The notes under the pieces: model-generated | Database searches by the model: none | What the model was told of the DNA's origin: nothing | Seen by the model: only the letters and a program-made list of their open reading frames with translations | From: JANMAT01 sp031359995 | Lineage (GTDB): Bacteria > Actinomycetota > Acidimicrobiia > Acidimicrobiales > Ilumatobacteraceae | DNA: 25,781 nt | Assembly (NCBI GenBank): GCA_031359995.1 | Contig: JANMAT010000126.1 | Location: 1-25,781, forward strand | Reading direction: 5' to 3' | Program-made: the position numbers and the translations under genes | In this document: positions 14,309-22,057 of the stretch, piece after piece | Position numbering within the stretch: the stretch's first letter is position 1 | How the letters are laid out: every line of letters starts with the position of its first letter

Positions 14309-14908
14309 TCAGCGAGCCGTGGCCGCCGCGAACCGGTTGGCCACGTCGTTCCAGTTGAGGACGTTCCAGATCGCGCTCATGTAGTCGACCCGCTTGTTCT
14401 CGTACTGCAGGTAGTACGCATGCTCCCAGGCGTCGATGGCCAGCAGCGGGACGCCACCGAGCACGGTCGACTCGTGGTGCACCTCGAGCTGCTCCACGAT
14501 GAGCCGGCGGCCGAGCGGCTCCCAGGTGAGCAGACCCCACCCGCTGCCCTGCACCGTGATGGTCACCTGTGAGAAGTGGGCCTTGAACGCGGCGAACGAG
14601 CCGAACGACTCGCCGATGGCCTCGGCCAGTGCGCCCGCGGGCACGCCGCCGCCGTCAGGCGAGAGGTTCGTCCAGTACATCGTGTGCAGCACGTGACCGC
14701 CGAGGTTGAACGCCAGCGACTTCTCCAGGCCGACGACGGTGTCGAAGTTCTCGCTGGCGCGCGCCGCGGCCAGCTTGTCGAGCGCCGTGTTGGCCCCGGC
14801 CACGTAGGCGGCGTGGTGCTTGCTGTGGTGCAGCTCCACGATGTGGCCGCGCAGGTGGGGTTCCAGCGCACCCGGGTCGTAGGCGAGGTCGGGCAGCTCG
14901 TAGGTCAC
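14309..14908 (-). CDS. sodA: Superoxide dismutase, Fe/Mn family
   Basis: 199 residues, converting superoxide to oxygen and hydrogen peroxide in a homo-oligomer. Metal ligands are conserved: His in ELHHSKHH (25-32), His in NLGGHVLHTMYWTNLSP, and Asp and His in LLAIDAWEHAYYLQY. It closely follows the mycobacterial SodA pattern, including TVQGSGWG and a His (first of VHHE) at the position that is His145 in the M. tuberculosis iron enzyme and Gln in manganese enzymes. Iron or cambialistic use is therefore inferred. No signal peptide. GTG 14908 is fixed by GGAG seven bases upstream; a much longer open frame reading through it is a high-GC artefact. It is tail to tail with the sigma gene, 24 bp apart. 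Confidence 0.95.
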   Translation of the reverse strand: MTYELPDLAYDPGALEPHLRGHIVELHHSKHHAAYVAGANTALDKLAAARASENFDTVVGLEKSLAFNLGGHVLHTMYWTNLSPDGGGVPAGALAEAIGESFGSFAAFKAHFSQVTITVQGSGWGLLTWEPLGRRLIVEQLEVHHESTVLGGVPLLAIDAWEHAYYLQYENKRVDYMSAIWNVLNWNDVANRFAAATAR

Positions 14909-14948
14909 GATGGCTCCTTCGGTCAGGGCGGCGCAGTCGCGCGGCCTG

Positions 14949-14971
14949 ACGCTAGGCCCGGGGGGTACCCC
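14949..14971 (-). promoter_or_regulatory. sodA promoter with 10-bp palindrome
   Basis: Minus-strand TAGCGT (14949-14954) is a good -10 and gives an approximately 35-nt leader with the Shine-Dalgarno. Seven bases upstream of it lies the perfect palindrome GGGGTACCCC (14962-14971), in the -10/-35 spacer where a repressor could act. No clear -35. The 92-bp gap between the molybdenum-enzyme stop and sodA holds nothing else. Confidence 0.45.
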
Positions 14972-15000
14972 GATCGCCAGCGGGGCACACCGGTCGTGCG

Positions 15001-17373
15001 TCACTCGACCGACGAGGCCACCTTGGCCGCGGTCAGCAGCTCGAACAGGGCGAGGGGCGAGCAGTCGGTGGAGCCCACGGCCCGACCGAGCGGCGCCAGC
15101 GCGTCGTTCACCGCGCTCACGAGCACGGCCGGCGCCGCGATGATCGGCCCCTCGGCGGCGCCGCGGAACCCACCGGCCAGGCCCGACGGCGTGCACCCGT
15201 GCACGACGCGCAACGTCGGCGCCTCGACCGCGGTCGGGACGAGGTAGTCCTGCAGGCCCGCGGTGCGGGGCTGGCCGTGCTCGTCGTAGACGATGCGCTC
15301 GTGGAGCACGGCGGCCACACCCTGGGTGAAGCCGCCCTGGAGCTGACCATCGAGCACGGTGGGGTTGATGACGGTGCCGCAGTCGTGGGCCATCACCGCG
15401 TCGAGCAGGCGCACCACGGCCGTCTCGCGGTCGATCTCGACGACGACCGCGGTGGCACACGTGGAGTACGTCTCGTTGAAGTTCATGCGGCCGTCGGCGT
15501 CGGGTACCGCCGAGGAGTTGCCCGGCGCGTACACCTCGTGGGCCGCCAGGCCCGGTGCAGTGCCCGGCGGGAGCCGGTGCGGCTCGTGCCAGGCGACCCG
15601 CGCCACCTCGGCCACGCTCACGCCGGCCTCGCCGACCGCGCACCAGCCGTCGGCGATCACGACCGGCGCGTCGGCCACGGCGCCGACCAGGTGCCGGGCG
15701 ATCGTCGCAAGGCGCGCCGCCACACCCTCGGCCGCCCGCAGCACGGCGCCGCCGCCCATCACGGCCGAGCGGCTCCCCCACGTGCCCATGCCGTAGGGCA
15801 GCGCGTCGGTGTCGCCGTCGCTGACGTCAACATCGGTCACGGCGACACCGAGCACCGACGCCGCGACCTGTGCGAACACCGTCTCGTGGCCCTGGCCGTT
15901 GCACTTGGTGCCGACCTGGACGCGCACCCGACCATCGGGCGCCATCTGCACCATGGCCGACTCGAACGAGCCGAAGCGGCCGGCCACGCCGAGCTGGGTC
16001 GGCGCCGCCGCCTCCACCACGCACGACAGACCGATGCCCACCAAACGACCCTCGGCCCGGGCGTCGGCCTGCACCCGACGCCAGTGGTCGAGACCGAACG
16101 CGTCGAGCAGCTGGTCGAGCTGAGCCTGCTGGGGCCCGATGTCGAGCCGGGCACCGGGCGCGGCGATGATCGGGCGGGGCGCGCCGTCGGGCCACAGGTT
16201 GCGCCGGCGCACGGCCACCCGGTCGAGCCCGAGCGTGGCGGCGATGGTGTCCATCACCCGCTCCATCGTGGCGTGGGCCTGCGGCTGCCCGAAGCCGCGG
16301 TACGCCCCCACCGGGCACGTGGTGGTAGCCACGCCCACGAGCTCGTAGGCGTAGTGGGGCACGGCGTAGGCCAGCGGCATCGAGCCCGCCGTCACCAGCG
16401 AGGGGCCCAACCCGCTGAAGTAGAGCAGGGGGGCGCCGAGGTCGGCGGTGATGCGGGCCTTCAGCGCCAGCAGGCGACCGTCGTCGGTGAAGCCGACCTC
16501 GATCTCGTGGTGCTGGGGGCGCGAGTGGATGCTGGCCGTGAGCTGCTCGCCCTTGGTGGCGACCCACCGCACCGGGCGCCGCAGCAGGCACGCGGTCAAG
16601 GCCACCGCGGCCTCTTCCCGCGTGAAGTGCTGCTTGTTGCCGAAGCCCCCGCCCATGTCGGGAGCGATGACCCGTACCGTGCTCTCGGGCCGACGGCACA
16701 CCTCGGCGATGACTGTGCGCAGCTGGTGGGGCTGCTGGTTCGACGCCCACACGGTGAGCCGGTCGGTGGCCGGATCGATGGTGGCCGCCACGGCGTGACC
16801 CTCCATGGGCGCGCCGCAGATGCGGTGGTGCTCGAAGCACACCGTGGCCCGGTGCGGAGCCCACGCCAGCTCCTCGTCGGGTCGGCCGAACGACGCGCTG
16901 ACGCGGGCGAACGCATTGTCGTCCCAACCGTCGAACAGCACCGGGGCATCGGGATCGAGGGCACGATGCACGCCGACCACGGCGGGCAGCTCGTCGATGT
17001 CGAGGTCCACCAGCGCAGCGGCGTCGATGGCTCGGGCCTCGTCGCGCGCCACCACCACGGCCACGGGGTCACCCACGTAGCGCACGCGATCCACCGCCAG
17101 CACCGGCCACCGCAACGGTCGCACCCCGGGAATGGCCAGGCGGTGGTCGAAGGGCTCGCTGCGCGCCGCCAGCTCGGCCCCGGTGAGCACGGCGATCACG
17201 CCGGGCGCCCCGCGGGCCGCGTCGACGTGCACCGCTCGGAGGTGCCCGTGGGCCACGGCGCTGCGCACGAACACCAGCGCGGCGGCGCCGGGCACCACCA
17301 CATCGGCCACGAAGCGGGCCCGCCCGGTGAGCAGCCGCGCGTCCTCCCGCCGGGGTGGCGAGGCACCGATCAC
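15001..17373 (-). CDS. Molybdenum hydroxylase large subunit (xanthine dehydrogenase/aldehyde oxidase family)
   Basis: 790 residues, full length for the molybdopterin-binding large chain. Ald_Xan_dh_C start: PPRREDARLLTGRARFVADV. Cofactor and substrate motifs: DMGGGFGNKQ, AYRGFGQPQ (Arg359), KCNGQGHETVFAQVAASVLG and FRGAAEGP with the likely catalytic Glu741. FGQPQ is xanthine-dehydrogenase-like rather than the AYRGAGR of CO dehydrogenase, so CoxL is excluded. These enzymes hydroxylate an aldehyde or N-heterocycle with water as oxygen source and normally need FAD and 2x[2Fe-2S] subunits; neither gene is in the window. GTG 17373 overlaps the TGA of the Rieske gene (GTGA), indicating translational coupling. 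Open frame upstream to 18447 is a shadow of that gene. Confidence 0.92.
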   Translation of the reverse strand: MIGASPPRREDARLLTGRARFVADVVVPGAAALVFVRSAVAHGHLRAVHVDAARGAPGVIAVLTGAELAARSEPFDHRLAIPGVRPLRWPVLAVDRVRYVGDPVAVVVARDEARAIDAAALVDLDIDELPAVVGVHRALDPDAPVLFDGWDDNAFARVSASFGRPDEELAWAPHRATVCFEHHRICGAPMEGHAVAATIDPATDRLTVWASNQQPHQLRTVIAEVCRRPESTVRVIAPDMGGGFGNKQHFTREEAAVALTACLLRRPVRWVATKGEQLTASIHSRPQHHEIEVGFTDDGRLLALKARITADLGAPLLYFSGLGPSLVTAGSMPLAYAVPHYAYELVGVATTTCPVGAYRGFGQPQAHATMERVMDTIAATLGLDRVAVRRRNLWPDGAPRPIIAAPGARLDIGPQQAQLDQLLDAFGLDHWRRVQADARAEGRLVGIGLSCVVEAAAPTQLGVAGRFGSFESAMVQMAPDGRVRVQVGTKCNGQGHETVFAQVAASVLGVAVTDVDVSDGDTDALPYGMGTWGSRSAVMGGGAVLRAAEGVAARLATIARHLVGAVADAPVVIADGWCAVGEAGVSVAEVARVAWHEPHRLPPGTAPGLAAHEVYAPGNSSAVPDADGRMNFNETYSTCATAVVVEIDRETAVVRLLDAVMAHDCGTVINPTVLDGQLQGGFTQGVAAVLHERIVYDEHGQPRTAGLQDYLVPTAVEAPTLRVVHGCTPSGLAGGFRGAAEGPIIAAPAVLVSAVNDALAPLGRAVGSTDCSPLALFELLTAAKVASSVE

Positions 17374-18413
17374 GGCCGGTGGGCGTCGAGCCGGGCGGCC
17401 GCCTGCACCCGGGCGTGCACCGCGGCGGGATCGTGGGCCGCGTCGGCCAGCTCGCGCAGCCACCGCCGGTACTCGATCGACACGCGGTCGGTGCGCACCG
17501 ACAGCTCGGCACCCCCGTCGAGCGGCATCTCCGGCGGCACCTGGTTGCACACCACCGGCTCGTCCTCGGCCAGCACCTGGCGCTGGAACGCGAGGTGGGG
17601 TTCGTCGTCGCCGGCCAGGTCGTCGTCGCGGGCGATGAACCAGAACGAGCGGCACGAGGCGTCGTCGAGCGGCGACGCCGTCATCCACAGCACGCGGCGC
17701 GCGCCGGTGGCCAACGAGAACGAGATGTTCACCGTGCACGGCATGGGCATGCGATAGGCCGACGCGCCGTACATGGCCGAGGAGTCGGGCTCGAACTCGT
17801 CGGGCGGGTCGTAGTGGAAGCGCAGCTCGCCGTGGGCCCGTGTGATGGTGGGCAGCGGCGGCACCGTGTCGGTGCGGCGGGCCAACGAGCCGTCGTGGAC
17901 CCACGCGAAGTGCGACAGGTCGACGAAGTTCTCCACACGACGGGGCGCGGCCACCGGCCACGTGTACGGCGCGCCGGCCACGACGCGGAAACCGGGGTCG
18001 TCCCACCCCGGACAGGCCGGCACGCGGGTATCGGCCCGGTCGTCGATGCGCACCCACACCAGCCCGTAGGCCAGCCGGGTCGAGTAGGCGCCGACGCGCG
18101 CCCGCCGTGGGATGGGCCCGTCGGGCATGGCGGGGATCTCGCGGCAGTGACCCTGGCCGTCCCACAGCCAGCCGTGGTAGGCACAGCGCAGACCGGGCCC
18201 GTCGACCGTGCCGACCGACAGGCGGGTCGAGCGGTGCACGCAGCGGTCGTCGAGGGCGACGACCTCGCCCCCGTCGAGCTCGGCGACCGCCAGGGCGCGC
18301 CCGAGCAGCGCCACGGCCATCGGCCCGCGCCCGCCGGGCTTGGCGGCGCGCAGCTCCTCGAGCGTGCAGACCGGATGCCAGAAGAACGCCAGCAGGTCGC
18401 CCATCGCGCTCAT
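17370..18413 (-). CDS. Rieske non-heme iron oxygenase (VanA/PaO-like)
   Basis: 347 residues. Rieske [2Fe-2S] ligands are Cys58-x-His60 (CVHRS) and Cys77-x2-His80 (CAYHGW). The mononuclear iron site is Asp165-x2-His168-x4-His173 in ENFVDLSHFAWVHDGSL. The C-terminal EDEPVVCNQVPPEMPLD and SIEYRRWL are typical of vanillate O-demethylase/pheophorbide-a-oxygenase-like monooxygenases, which hydroxylate, demethylate or open rings using electrons from a reductase. No reductase or ferredoxin gene is nearby. ATG 18413 overlaps the upstream amidohydrolase stop as ATGA, and its own stop overlaps the molybdenum-enzyme start, so it is the middle gene of a tightly coupled three-gene operon. The longer frame to 18443 is rejected for that reason. 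Confidence 0.93.
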   Translation of the reverse strand: MSAMGDLLAFFWHPVCTLEELRAAKPGGRGPMAVALLGRALAVAELDGGEVVALDDRCVHRSTRLSVGTVDGPGLRCAYHGWLWDGQGHCREIPAMPDGPIPRRARVGAYSTRLAYGLVWVRIDDRADTRVPACPGWDDPGFRVVAGAPYTWPVAAPRRVENFVDLSHFAWVHDGSLARRTDTVPPLPTITRAHGELRFHYDPPDEFEPDSSAMYGASAYRMPMPCTVNISFSLATGARRVLWMTASPLDDASCRSFWFIARDDDLAGDDEPHLAFQRQVLAEDEPVVCNQVPPEMPLDGGAELSVRTDRVSIEYRRWLRELADAAHDPAAVHARVQAAARLDAHRP

Positions 18414-19576
18414 GAGCGCACGGGCACCCTGGCGTCGTGCCACGCACCGGCCCGCAGGCAGCCCACCGGTACGAACCGGCGCTCCACGGTGACGGTCTCG
18501 AAGCCGTCGCTCACGTCGTGGGGGCCGTCCTCCACGGCGAGCACGCTGACCTCGGCGGTGCGGCCCACGGCCAGGGCCCCGAGCTCGTGGCCGTACCTGA
18601 TCGACGCCGCGGTGTTCATGGTGACCATGGCGATCACGTCAGCGAGGTCCACACCCAGCGCCCACACCTTCGTCATGGTCTCGGCCAGCGAGTACACGGG
18701 CCCACCGATGTTGAAGACGTTCAGGTCGGTCGAGATGGTGTGGGGCACGTAGCCGGCGTCGAACAGACGCCGGGCCTCACGGAAGCGGAAGTCGGTGCCC
18801 GAGTGGCCGATGTCGAGGCGCACCCCGCGCTCCACCGCGTCGGCGAACTCGGGGATCACCGCGCCGGTCACCGGGTGCAGCAGACCACCGGCACCGCGGA
18901 ACGCGTGGGTGATGATGTCGCCGCCACGCAGCTCGGTGAGCAGCTTGGGCGTGGAGATGGTGGGCGTGTGCGGGAACCGGCCCAGGTGCACCATCACCGG
19001 CTTGTCGGGGAAGGCGGCCTGGGCGGCGCGCAGGAACGGCGAGACCTCGGGGTCGGTGGTCCAGCACGCCCGCACCTTGGCGCCCACGACGATGTCGGCG
19101 TTGCGCTCGATCGACGCGTGGAGCAGGTCGACGTCGAGGTTGCGGTCGTCGTTGGCGATCTCCAGCTTGTGGCAGATGAAGTCCTTCGTGGCCAGGTACA
19201 GCTGGTTCGGGTCCAGGAAGGCAAGGACGCGCGTCTTCGTGGCCGGGTGGTCGATCACGGCCCGGCGGGCCAGATCGAACGTGGCTACGCCGCTGGTGCC
19301 CCCGTCGATGAGCACCGGGACGCCCATGTCGACGCCGACCTCGTCGGCCTCGACGCAGAAGTCACCCAGACCGGGCATGACGTGCACGTGCAGGTCGATG
19401 AGGCCGGGCGTGACCAGCTGACCCGTGCAGTCGATGACCACCTCGTCGGACATCGGGGGCAACGGGCCTGGTGGCGCCACGGCGACGATGACCCCGTCCT
19501 CCACCACGACATCGCCCACCCGATCCAGACCTGATGCCGGATCGATGATCCGACCCCCTCGCAGCACCGTTCGCAT
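18410..19576 (-). CDS. Amidohydrolase/deacetylase-family metallohydrolase (dihydroorotase-like)
   Basis: 388 residues. A complete binuclear metal site is visible: His63 and His65 (PGLIDLHVHV), a candidate carbamylated Lys167 (VVGAKVRA), His197 (VMVHLG), His224 (IITHAF) and Asp284 (ISTDLN). This set fits the EF_0837/Atu3266-like amidohydrolase-deacetylase group, relatives of dihydroorotase and D-aminoacylase that cut amide, ester or cyclic-amide bonds. The substrate is not determined. First gene of the operon; ATG 19576 has TAGGTT six bases upstream and no Shine-Dalgarno, so the operon mRNA may be leaderless. Its stop overlaps the Rieske start by 4 bp. Divergent from another amidohydrolase at 19698. 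Confidence 0.9.
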   Translation of the reverse strand: MRTVLRGGRIIDPASGLDRVGDVVVEDGVIVAVAPPGPLPPMSDEVVIDCTGQLVTPGLIDLHVHVMPGLGDFCVEADEVGVDMGVPVLIDGGTSGVATFDLARRAVIDHPATKTRVLAFLDPNQLYLATKDFICHKLEIANDDRNLDVDLLHASIERNADIVVGAKVRACWTTDPEVSPFLRAAQAAFPDKPVMVHLGRFPHTPTISTPKLLTELRGGDIITHAFRGAGGLLHPVTGAVIPEFADAVERGVRLDIGHSGTDFRFREARRLFDAGYVPHTISTDLNVFNIGGPVYSLAETMTKVWALGVDLADVIAMVTMNTAASIRYGHELGALAVGRTAEVSVLAVEDGPHDVSDGFETVTVERRFVPVGCLRAGAWHDARVPVRS

Positions 19577-19582
19577 GGCCGC

Positions 19583-19588
19583 AACCTA
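19583..19588 (-). promoter_or_regulatory. Candidate leaderless -10 box of the amidohydrolase-Rieske-Mo operon
   Basis: TAGGTT on the minus strand ends six bases before ATG 19576. The 121-bp divergent gap (19577-19697) must also hold the promoter of the plus-strand amidohydrolase, for which no clear -10 was seen. No strong inverted repeat was found in the gap. Confidence 0.5.
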
Positions 19589-19697
19589 CTGCCACCCGTG
19601 TTACCCACTGTTTCGCCGCCGTGAGCAGTCGATGACACGCGCCGGTCGCACCGCGTTCGGCCGCCATCGGTCGAGACGAGTGCGCCAGGATCGGTGG

Positions 19698-21056
19698 GTG
19701 CACGCGCCGACACCGACCTCGTTCCTGCTCACCGGGGGCACCGTGCTCCCCATGGAAGGGCGCCGCGTCGCCTTCGATCCCGGTGCCGTGCTCGTGCTCG
19801 ACGGGAAGATCGCCGCCGTCGACACCCCCGAGGCGCTCTCCCACCACCCGGCCGTGACCGGGGGCGTCACCGTCGTCGACACCACCGGGCACGCGGTGAT
19901 CCCCGGTCTGCACAACGCCCACCTCCACTCCGGCCTCCTGCGGGGCACGGCCGAGAACCTGGAGGTGTGGGAGTGGCTGCAGGTCCACGTCGACCCGGCC
20001 CACCGCGCCCTCACCGCGCCGATCGCCGAGGCGGCGAGCTGGATGGCCTACACCGAGGGGCTGCGCTTCGGCACCACGTCGGTGCTCGACATGTGGCGCT
20101 TCATGGAGGGCTCGGCCCGCGCCGCCGACGTGCTCGGCATCCGCGCCACCATGGCGCCCTACATGGCCGACGCCTACGACTGGTTCGAATCGGTCGAGTC
20201 GAACCGTCGCCTGCTCGAGGCGCACCACTCGTCGGCCGAGGGTCGCGTGCGGGCGTGGATCGGCCTGGAACACCTCTTCTACTGCTCCGAGGACATGTTC
20301 CGTGCCGCCGCCGCCATGGCCGAGGAGTTCGACACGCGCATCCACGTGCACTGCTCAGAGTCGCTGTCGGAGGTCGGCGAGAGCGAGCGGCGCTACGGGC
20401 GGCGTCCCGTGGCCGAGATGGCCCATCGCGGCGTGCTCGACGAAGGCCGCGCCGTGATCGCCCACGGCGTGTGGTTGAACGACGACGAGGTCGAGCACCT
20501 GGCCCGCACGAACACGCCGGTGAGCCACTGCCCCTGCTCGAACATGAAGCTCTCGTCGGGCGCGGCGCGCATCGGCTACTACCGCGAGCACGGCCTCACC
20601 GTGGGGCTCGGCAGCGACGGCGAGAAGGAGAACAACACCCTCGACCTGTTCGAGGAGATGAAGGTGGCGGCGCTGCTGCAGAAGGTCACCACGATGGACC
20701 CGACCACCGGGAACCCGTGGGACATGCTCGACATGGCCACCCTGGCGGGGGCGCGCCTGCTCGGGCTCGACCACGAGACGGGCTCGCTCGAGGTGGGCAA
20801 GGACGCCGACATCGTCACCGTCGACCTGCGGGGCGTGCACTTCGTGCCGGTGATGCACGGCAAGCACTTCAACGTGCCGACCCATCTCGTGTTCACGGCG
20901 CGCGGTCACGACGTCGCCGATGTGTGGGTGCGCGGCCGCCACCTGGTGGCCGCAGGCACCGTGCTCACCGTCGATGCGGGCGAGGTCGCGCAACGGGCCC
21001 AGGCCGCGGCCGAGGAGCTGTTCGCGCGGCGCGACGCGCTGCCCGTCAGGCGCTGA
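19698..21056 (+). CDS. TRZ/ATZ-family amidohydrolase (deaminase/chlorohydrolase type)
   Basis: 452 residues. Metal-site motifs: HxH His75/His77 in LHNAHLHSG, HVHCSES (His216, His218, Glu221), IAHGVWL (His256) and GSDGEKENN (Asp307), followed by TLDLFEEMKVAALL. The family (MtaD S-adenosylhomocysteine/methylthioadenosine deaminases, SsnA, guanine deaminase, atrazine and triazine hydrolases) uses one metal ion to displace an amine or halide from an N-heteroaromatic ring. GTG 19698 follows AGGAT about seven bases upstream. The long open frame back to 19425 is antisense to the other amidohydrolase and rejected. Its divergent pairing with the amidohydrolase-Rieske-Mo operon suggests a shared nitrogenous-ring substrate pathway. 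Confidence 0.92.
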   Translation: MHAPTPTSFLLTGGTVLPMEGRRVAFDPGAVLVLDGKIAAVDTPEALSHHPAVTGGVTVVDTTGHAVIPGLHNAHLHSGLLRGTAENLEVWEWLQVHVDPAHRALTAPIAEAASWMAYTEGLRFGTTSVLDMWRFMEGSARAADVLGIRATMAPYMADAYDWFESVESNRRLLEAHHSSAEGRVRAWIGLEHLFYCSEDMFRAAAAMAEEFDTRIHVHCSESLSEVGESERRYGRRPVAEMAHRGVLDEGRAVIAHGVWLNDDEVEHLARTNTPVSHCPCSNMKLSSGAARIGYYREHGLTVGLGSDGEKENNTLDLFEEMKVAALLQKVTTMDPTTGNPWDMLDMATLAGARLLGLDHETGSLEVGKDADIVTVDLRGVHFVPVMHGKHFNVPTHLVFTARGHDVADVWVRGRHLVAAGTVLTVDAGEVAQRAQAAAEELFARRDALPVRR

Positions 21057-21088
21057 TCAGCGGTCGGAAAGTGGTGCGTCAGCCGCGA

Positions 21089-21103
21089 ACCCCACGGTGG
21101 GGT
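21089..21103 (+). promoter_or_regulatory. Inverted repeat directly before the second ECF sigma start
   Basis: ACCCCAC, one base, then its exact reverse complement GTGGGGT, ending one base before ATG 21105. In RNA the outer five pairs could form a hairpin with a five-base loop, hiding the only Shine-Dalgarno-like G-run (GGTGGGG). It could equally be a protein operator. Confidence 0.5.
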
Positions 21104-21104
21104 C

Positions 21105-21731
21105 ATGACCGCCACCATGACGCCCGTCACCCCGGATCACGAGCTGCTGCGTCGGCTGCGCGAAGGGGATCAGCACGCGCTGCGCGACGTCTACGACCGC
21201 TACGCCGTGCGGGTGCTCGCCGTGGCCCGACGGACCGTCGTCGACCCCCGGACCGCCGAGGACGTGGCCCAGGAGGTGTTCGTCTACCTGTGGGGTCACG
21301 CCGATCGGGTGGACCTCGGCCGCGGCAGCATCGAGACGTTCCTGGTGATGGTGGCCCGCCAGCGCGCCGTCGACCACGTTCGGCGGGAGTCCCGCTGGCG
21401 GGCCCGCCACGAGCGTCTGGCGGCGAGCGTGCCCGGGGCCGGCTCGCCCCGCGCCGCCGACGTCGCCGACGATGTCGTCGCCGCCGATGCCGTCGGGCGA
21501 CGCATCACCGAGTTGCGCGATGCCGTCGACCGGCTGCCCGATGATCTGCGCCGCGCCGTCGTGCTCGCCTACTACCACGGGCGCACCTTCCGGGAGGTCG
21601 CTGGCGATCTGGGCCTCCCCGAGGGAACGGCCAAATCGCGGTTGCGTCTGGCGCTCCAGCGGCTCGGGCGGGACCTCGCCCTCGACGCCACCCCGACGGG
21701 CGACGTCAACGGCGTCCGACGAGCCAGCTGA
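21105..21731 (+). CDS. ECF RNA polymerase sigma factor (SigK/RpoE-like)
   Basis: 208 residues. Region 2: LLRRLREGDQHALRDVYDRY, then PRTAEDVAQEVFVYLWGHAD, then IETFLVMVARQRAVDHVRRE (about residues 13-85). Region 4: ITELRDAVDRLPDDLRRAVV, then LAYYHGRTFREVAGDLGLPE, then GTAKSRLRLALQRLGRDL (about 132-195). No anti-sigma gene is adjacent: the next gene is convergent and TPR-like, and beyond it is a SARP regulator. ATG 21105 lies just after a GC-rich inverted repeat that may limit translation. The 3' end overlaps the convergent small gene by 26 bp. Confidence 0.9.
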   Translation: MTATMTPVTPDHELLRRLREGDQHALRDVYDRYAVRVLAVARRTVVDPRTAEDVAQEVFVYLWGHADRVDLGRGSIETFLVMVARQRAVDHVRRESRWRARHERLAASVPGAGSPRAADVADDVVAADAVGRRITELRDAVDRLPDDLRRAVVLAYYHGRTFREVAGDLGLPEGTAKSRLRLALQRLGRDLALDATPTGDVNGVRRAS

Positions 21732-22035
21732 TCACGAGGTCGTCGGGGAACTCGGCGAGGTGCTCGCGCGCGAGGAGGCGGCCACGCTCGTGATCGTCGC
21801 CCTGCCACGCCTCGATCACCGCGAGGTGCTGGCGCTCGCGACGGGTCGCTGCGAGGGCTCGGGCCCGAGCCATCGTGCCGGCATCGCCCGCCCCCGTGGC
21901 GGCGAGGGCGGCGTGCACCGCGAACGATGTCGGATGATGACGGGCCGCCGCGTCGAGCAGCACCGCGGCGAGCGGGTCACCGCCCACGAGCCGGGCCAGG
22001 GCCGCGGGGACGAGCGGGTTCGTTGCGTCGGACAT
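21706..22035 (-). CDS. Small TPR-like helical protein, unknown function
   Basis: 109 residues from ATG 22035 (GGTGG about five bases upstream); ATG 22047 is an alternative. The protein is alpha-helical and Ala/Leu/Arg-rich, with TPR-like spacing in LDAAARHHPTSFAVHAALAA, then GTMARARALAATRRERQHLA, then HERGRLLAREHLAEFPDDLV. No catalytic residues, signal peptide or membrane segment. It resembles the N-terminal helical part of larger actinobacterial TPR proteins, so it may be a short stand-alone version or a truncated one. It overlaps the sigma gene 3' end and is divergent from the SARP regulator by 69 bp. Confidence 0.6.
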   Translation of the reverse strand: MSDATNPLVPAALARLVGGDPLAAVLLDAAARHHPTSFAVHAALAATGAGDAGTMARARALAATRRERQHLAVIEAWQGDDHERGRLLAREHLAEFPDDLVISWLVGRR

Positions 22036-22057
22036 GCCGACCACCATGGTGGGGGCG

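Noticed and set aside
15001..17373. Carbon monoxide dehydrogenase large subunit (CoxL)
   Set aside because: The active-site loop reads AYRGFGQPQ, not AYRGAGR with the essential Cys motif of form I CO dehydrogenase, and no coxM or coxS genes are adjacent.
15199..17757. An 852-residue plus-strand open frame
   Set aside because: Antisense to the Mo-enzyme gene, His/Gly/Arg-rich, no domain; a usual artefact of high-GC coding DNA. The same holds for the 855-residue minus frame at 4659-7226.
15001..18447. A single 1148-residue minus-strand open frame covering the Mo enzyme and the Rieske gene
   Set aside because: Its upper part is an Arg/Pro-rich out-of-frame shadow of the Rieske gene. The real protein starts at GTG 17373 with the conserved PPRREDARLLTG opening.
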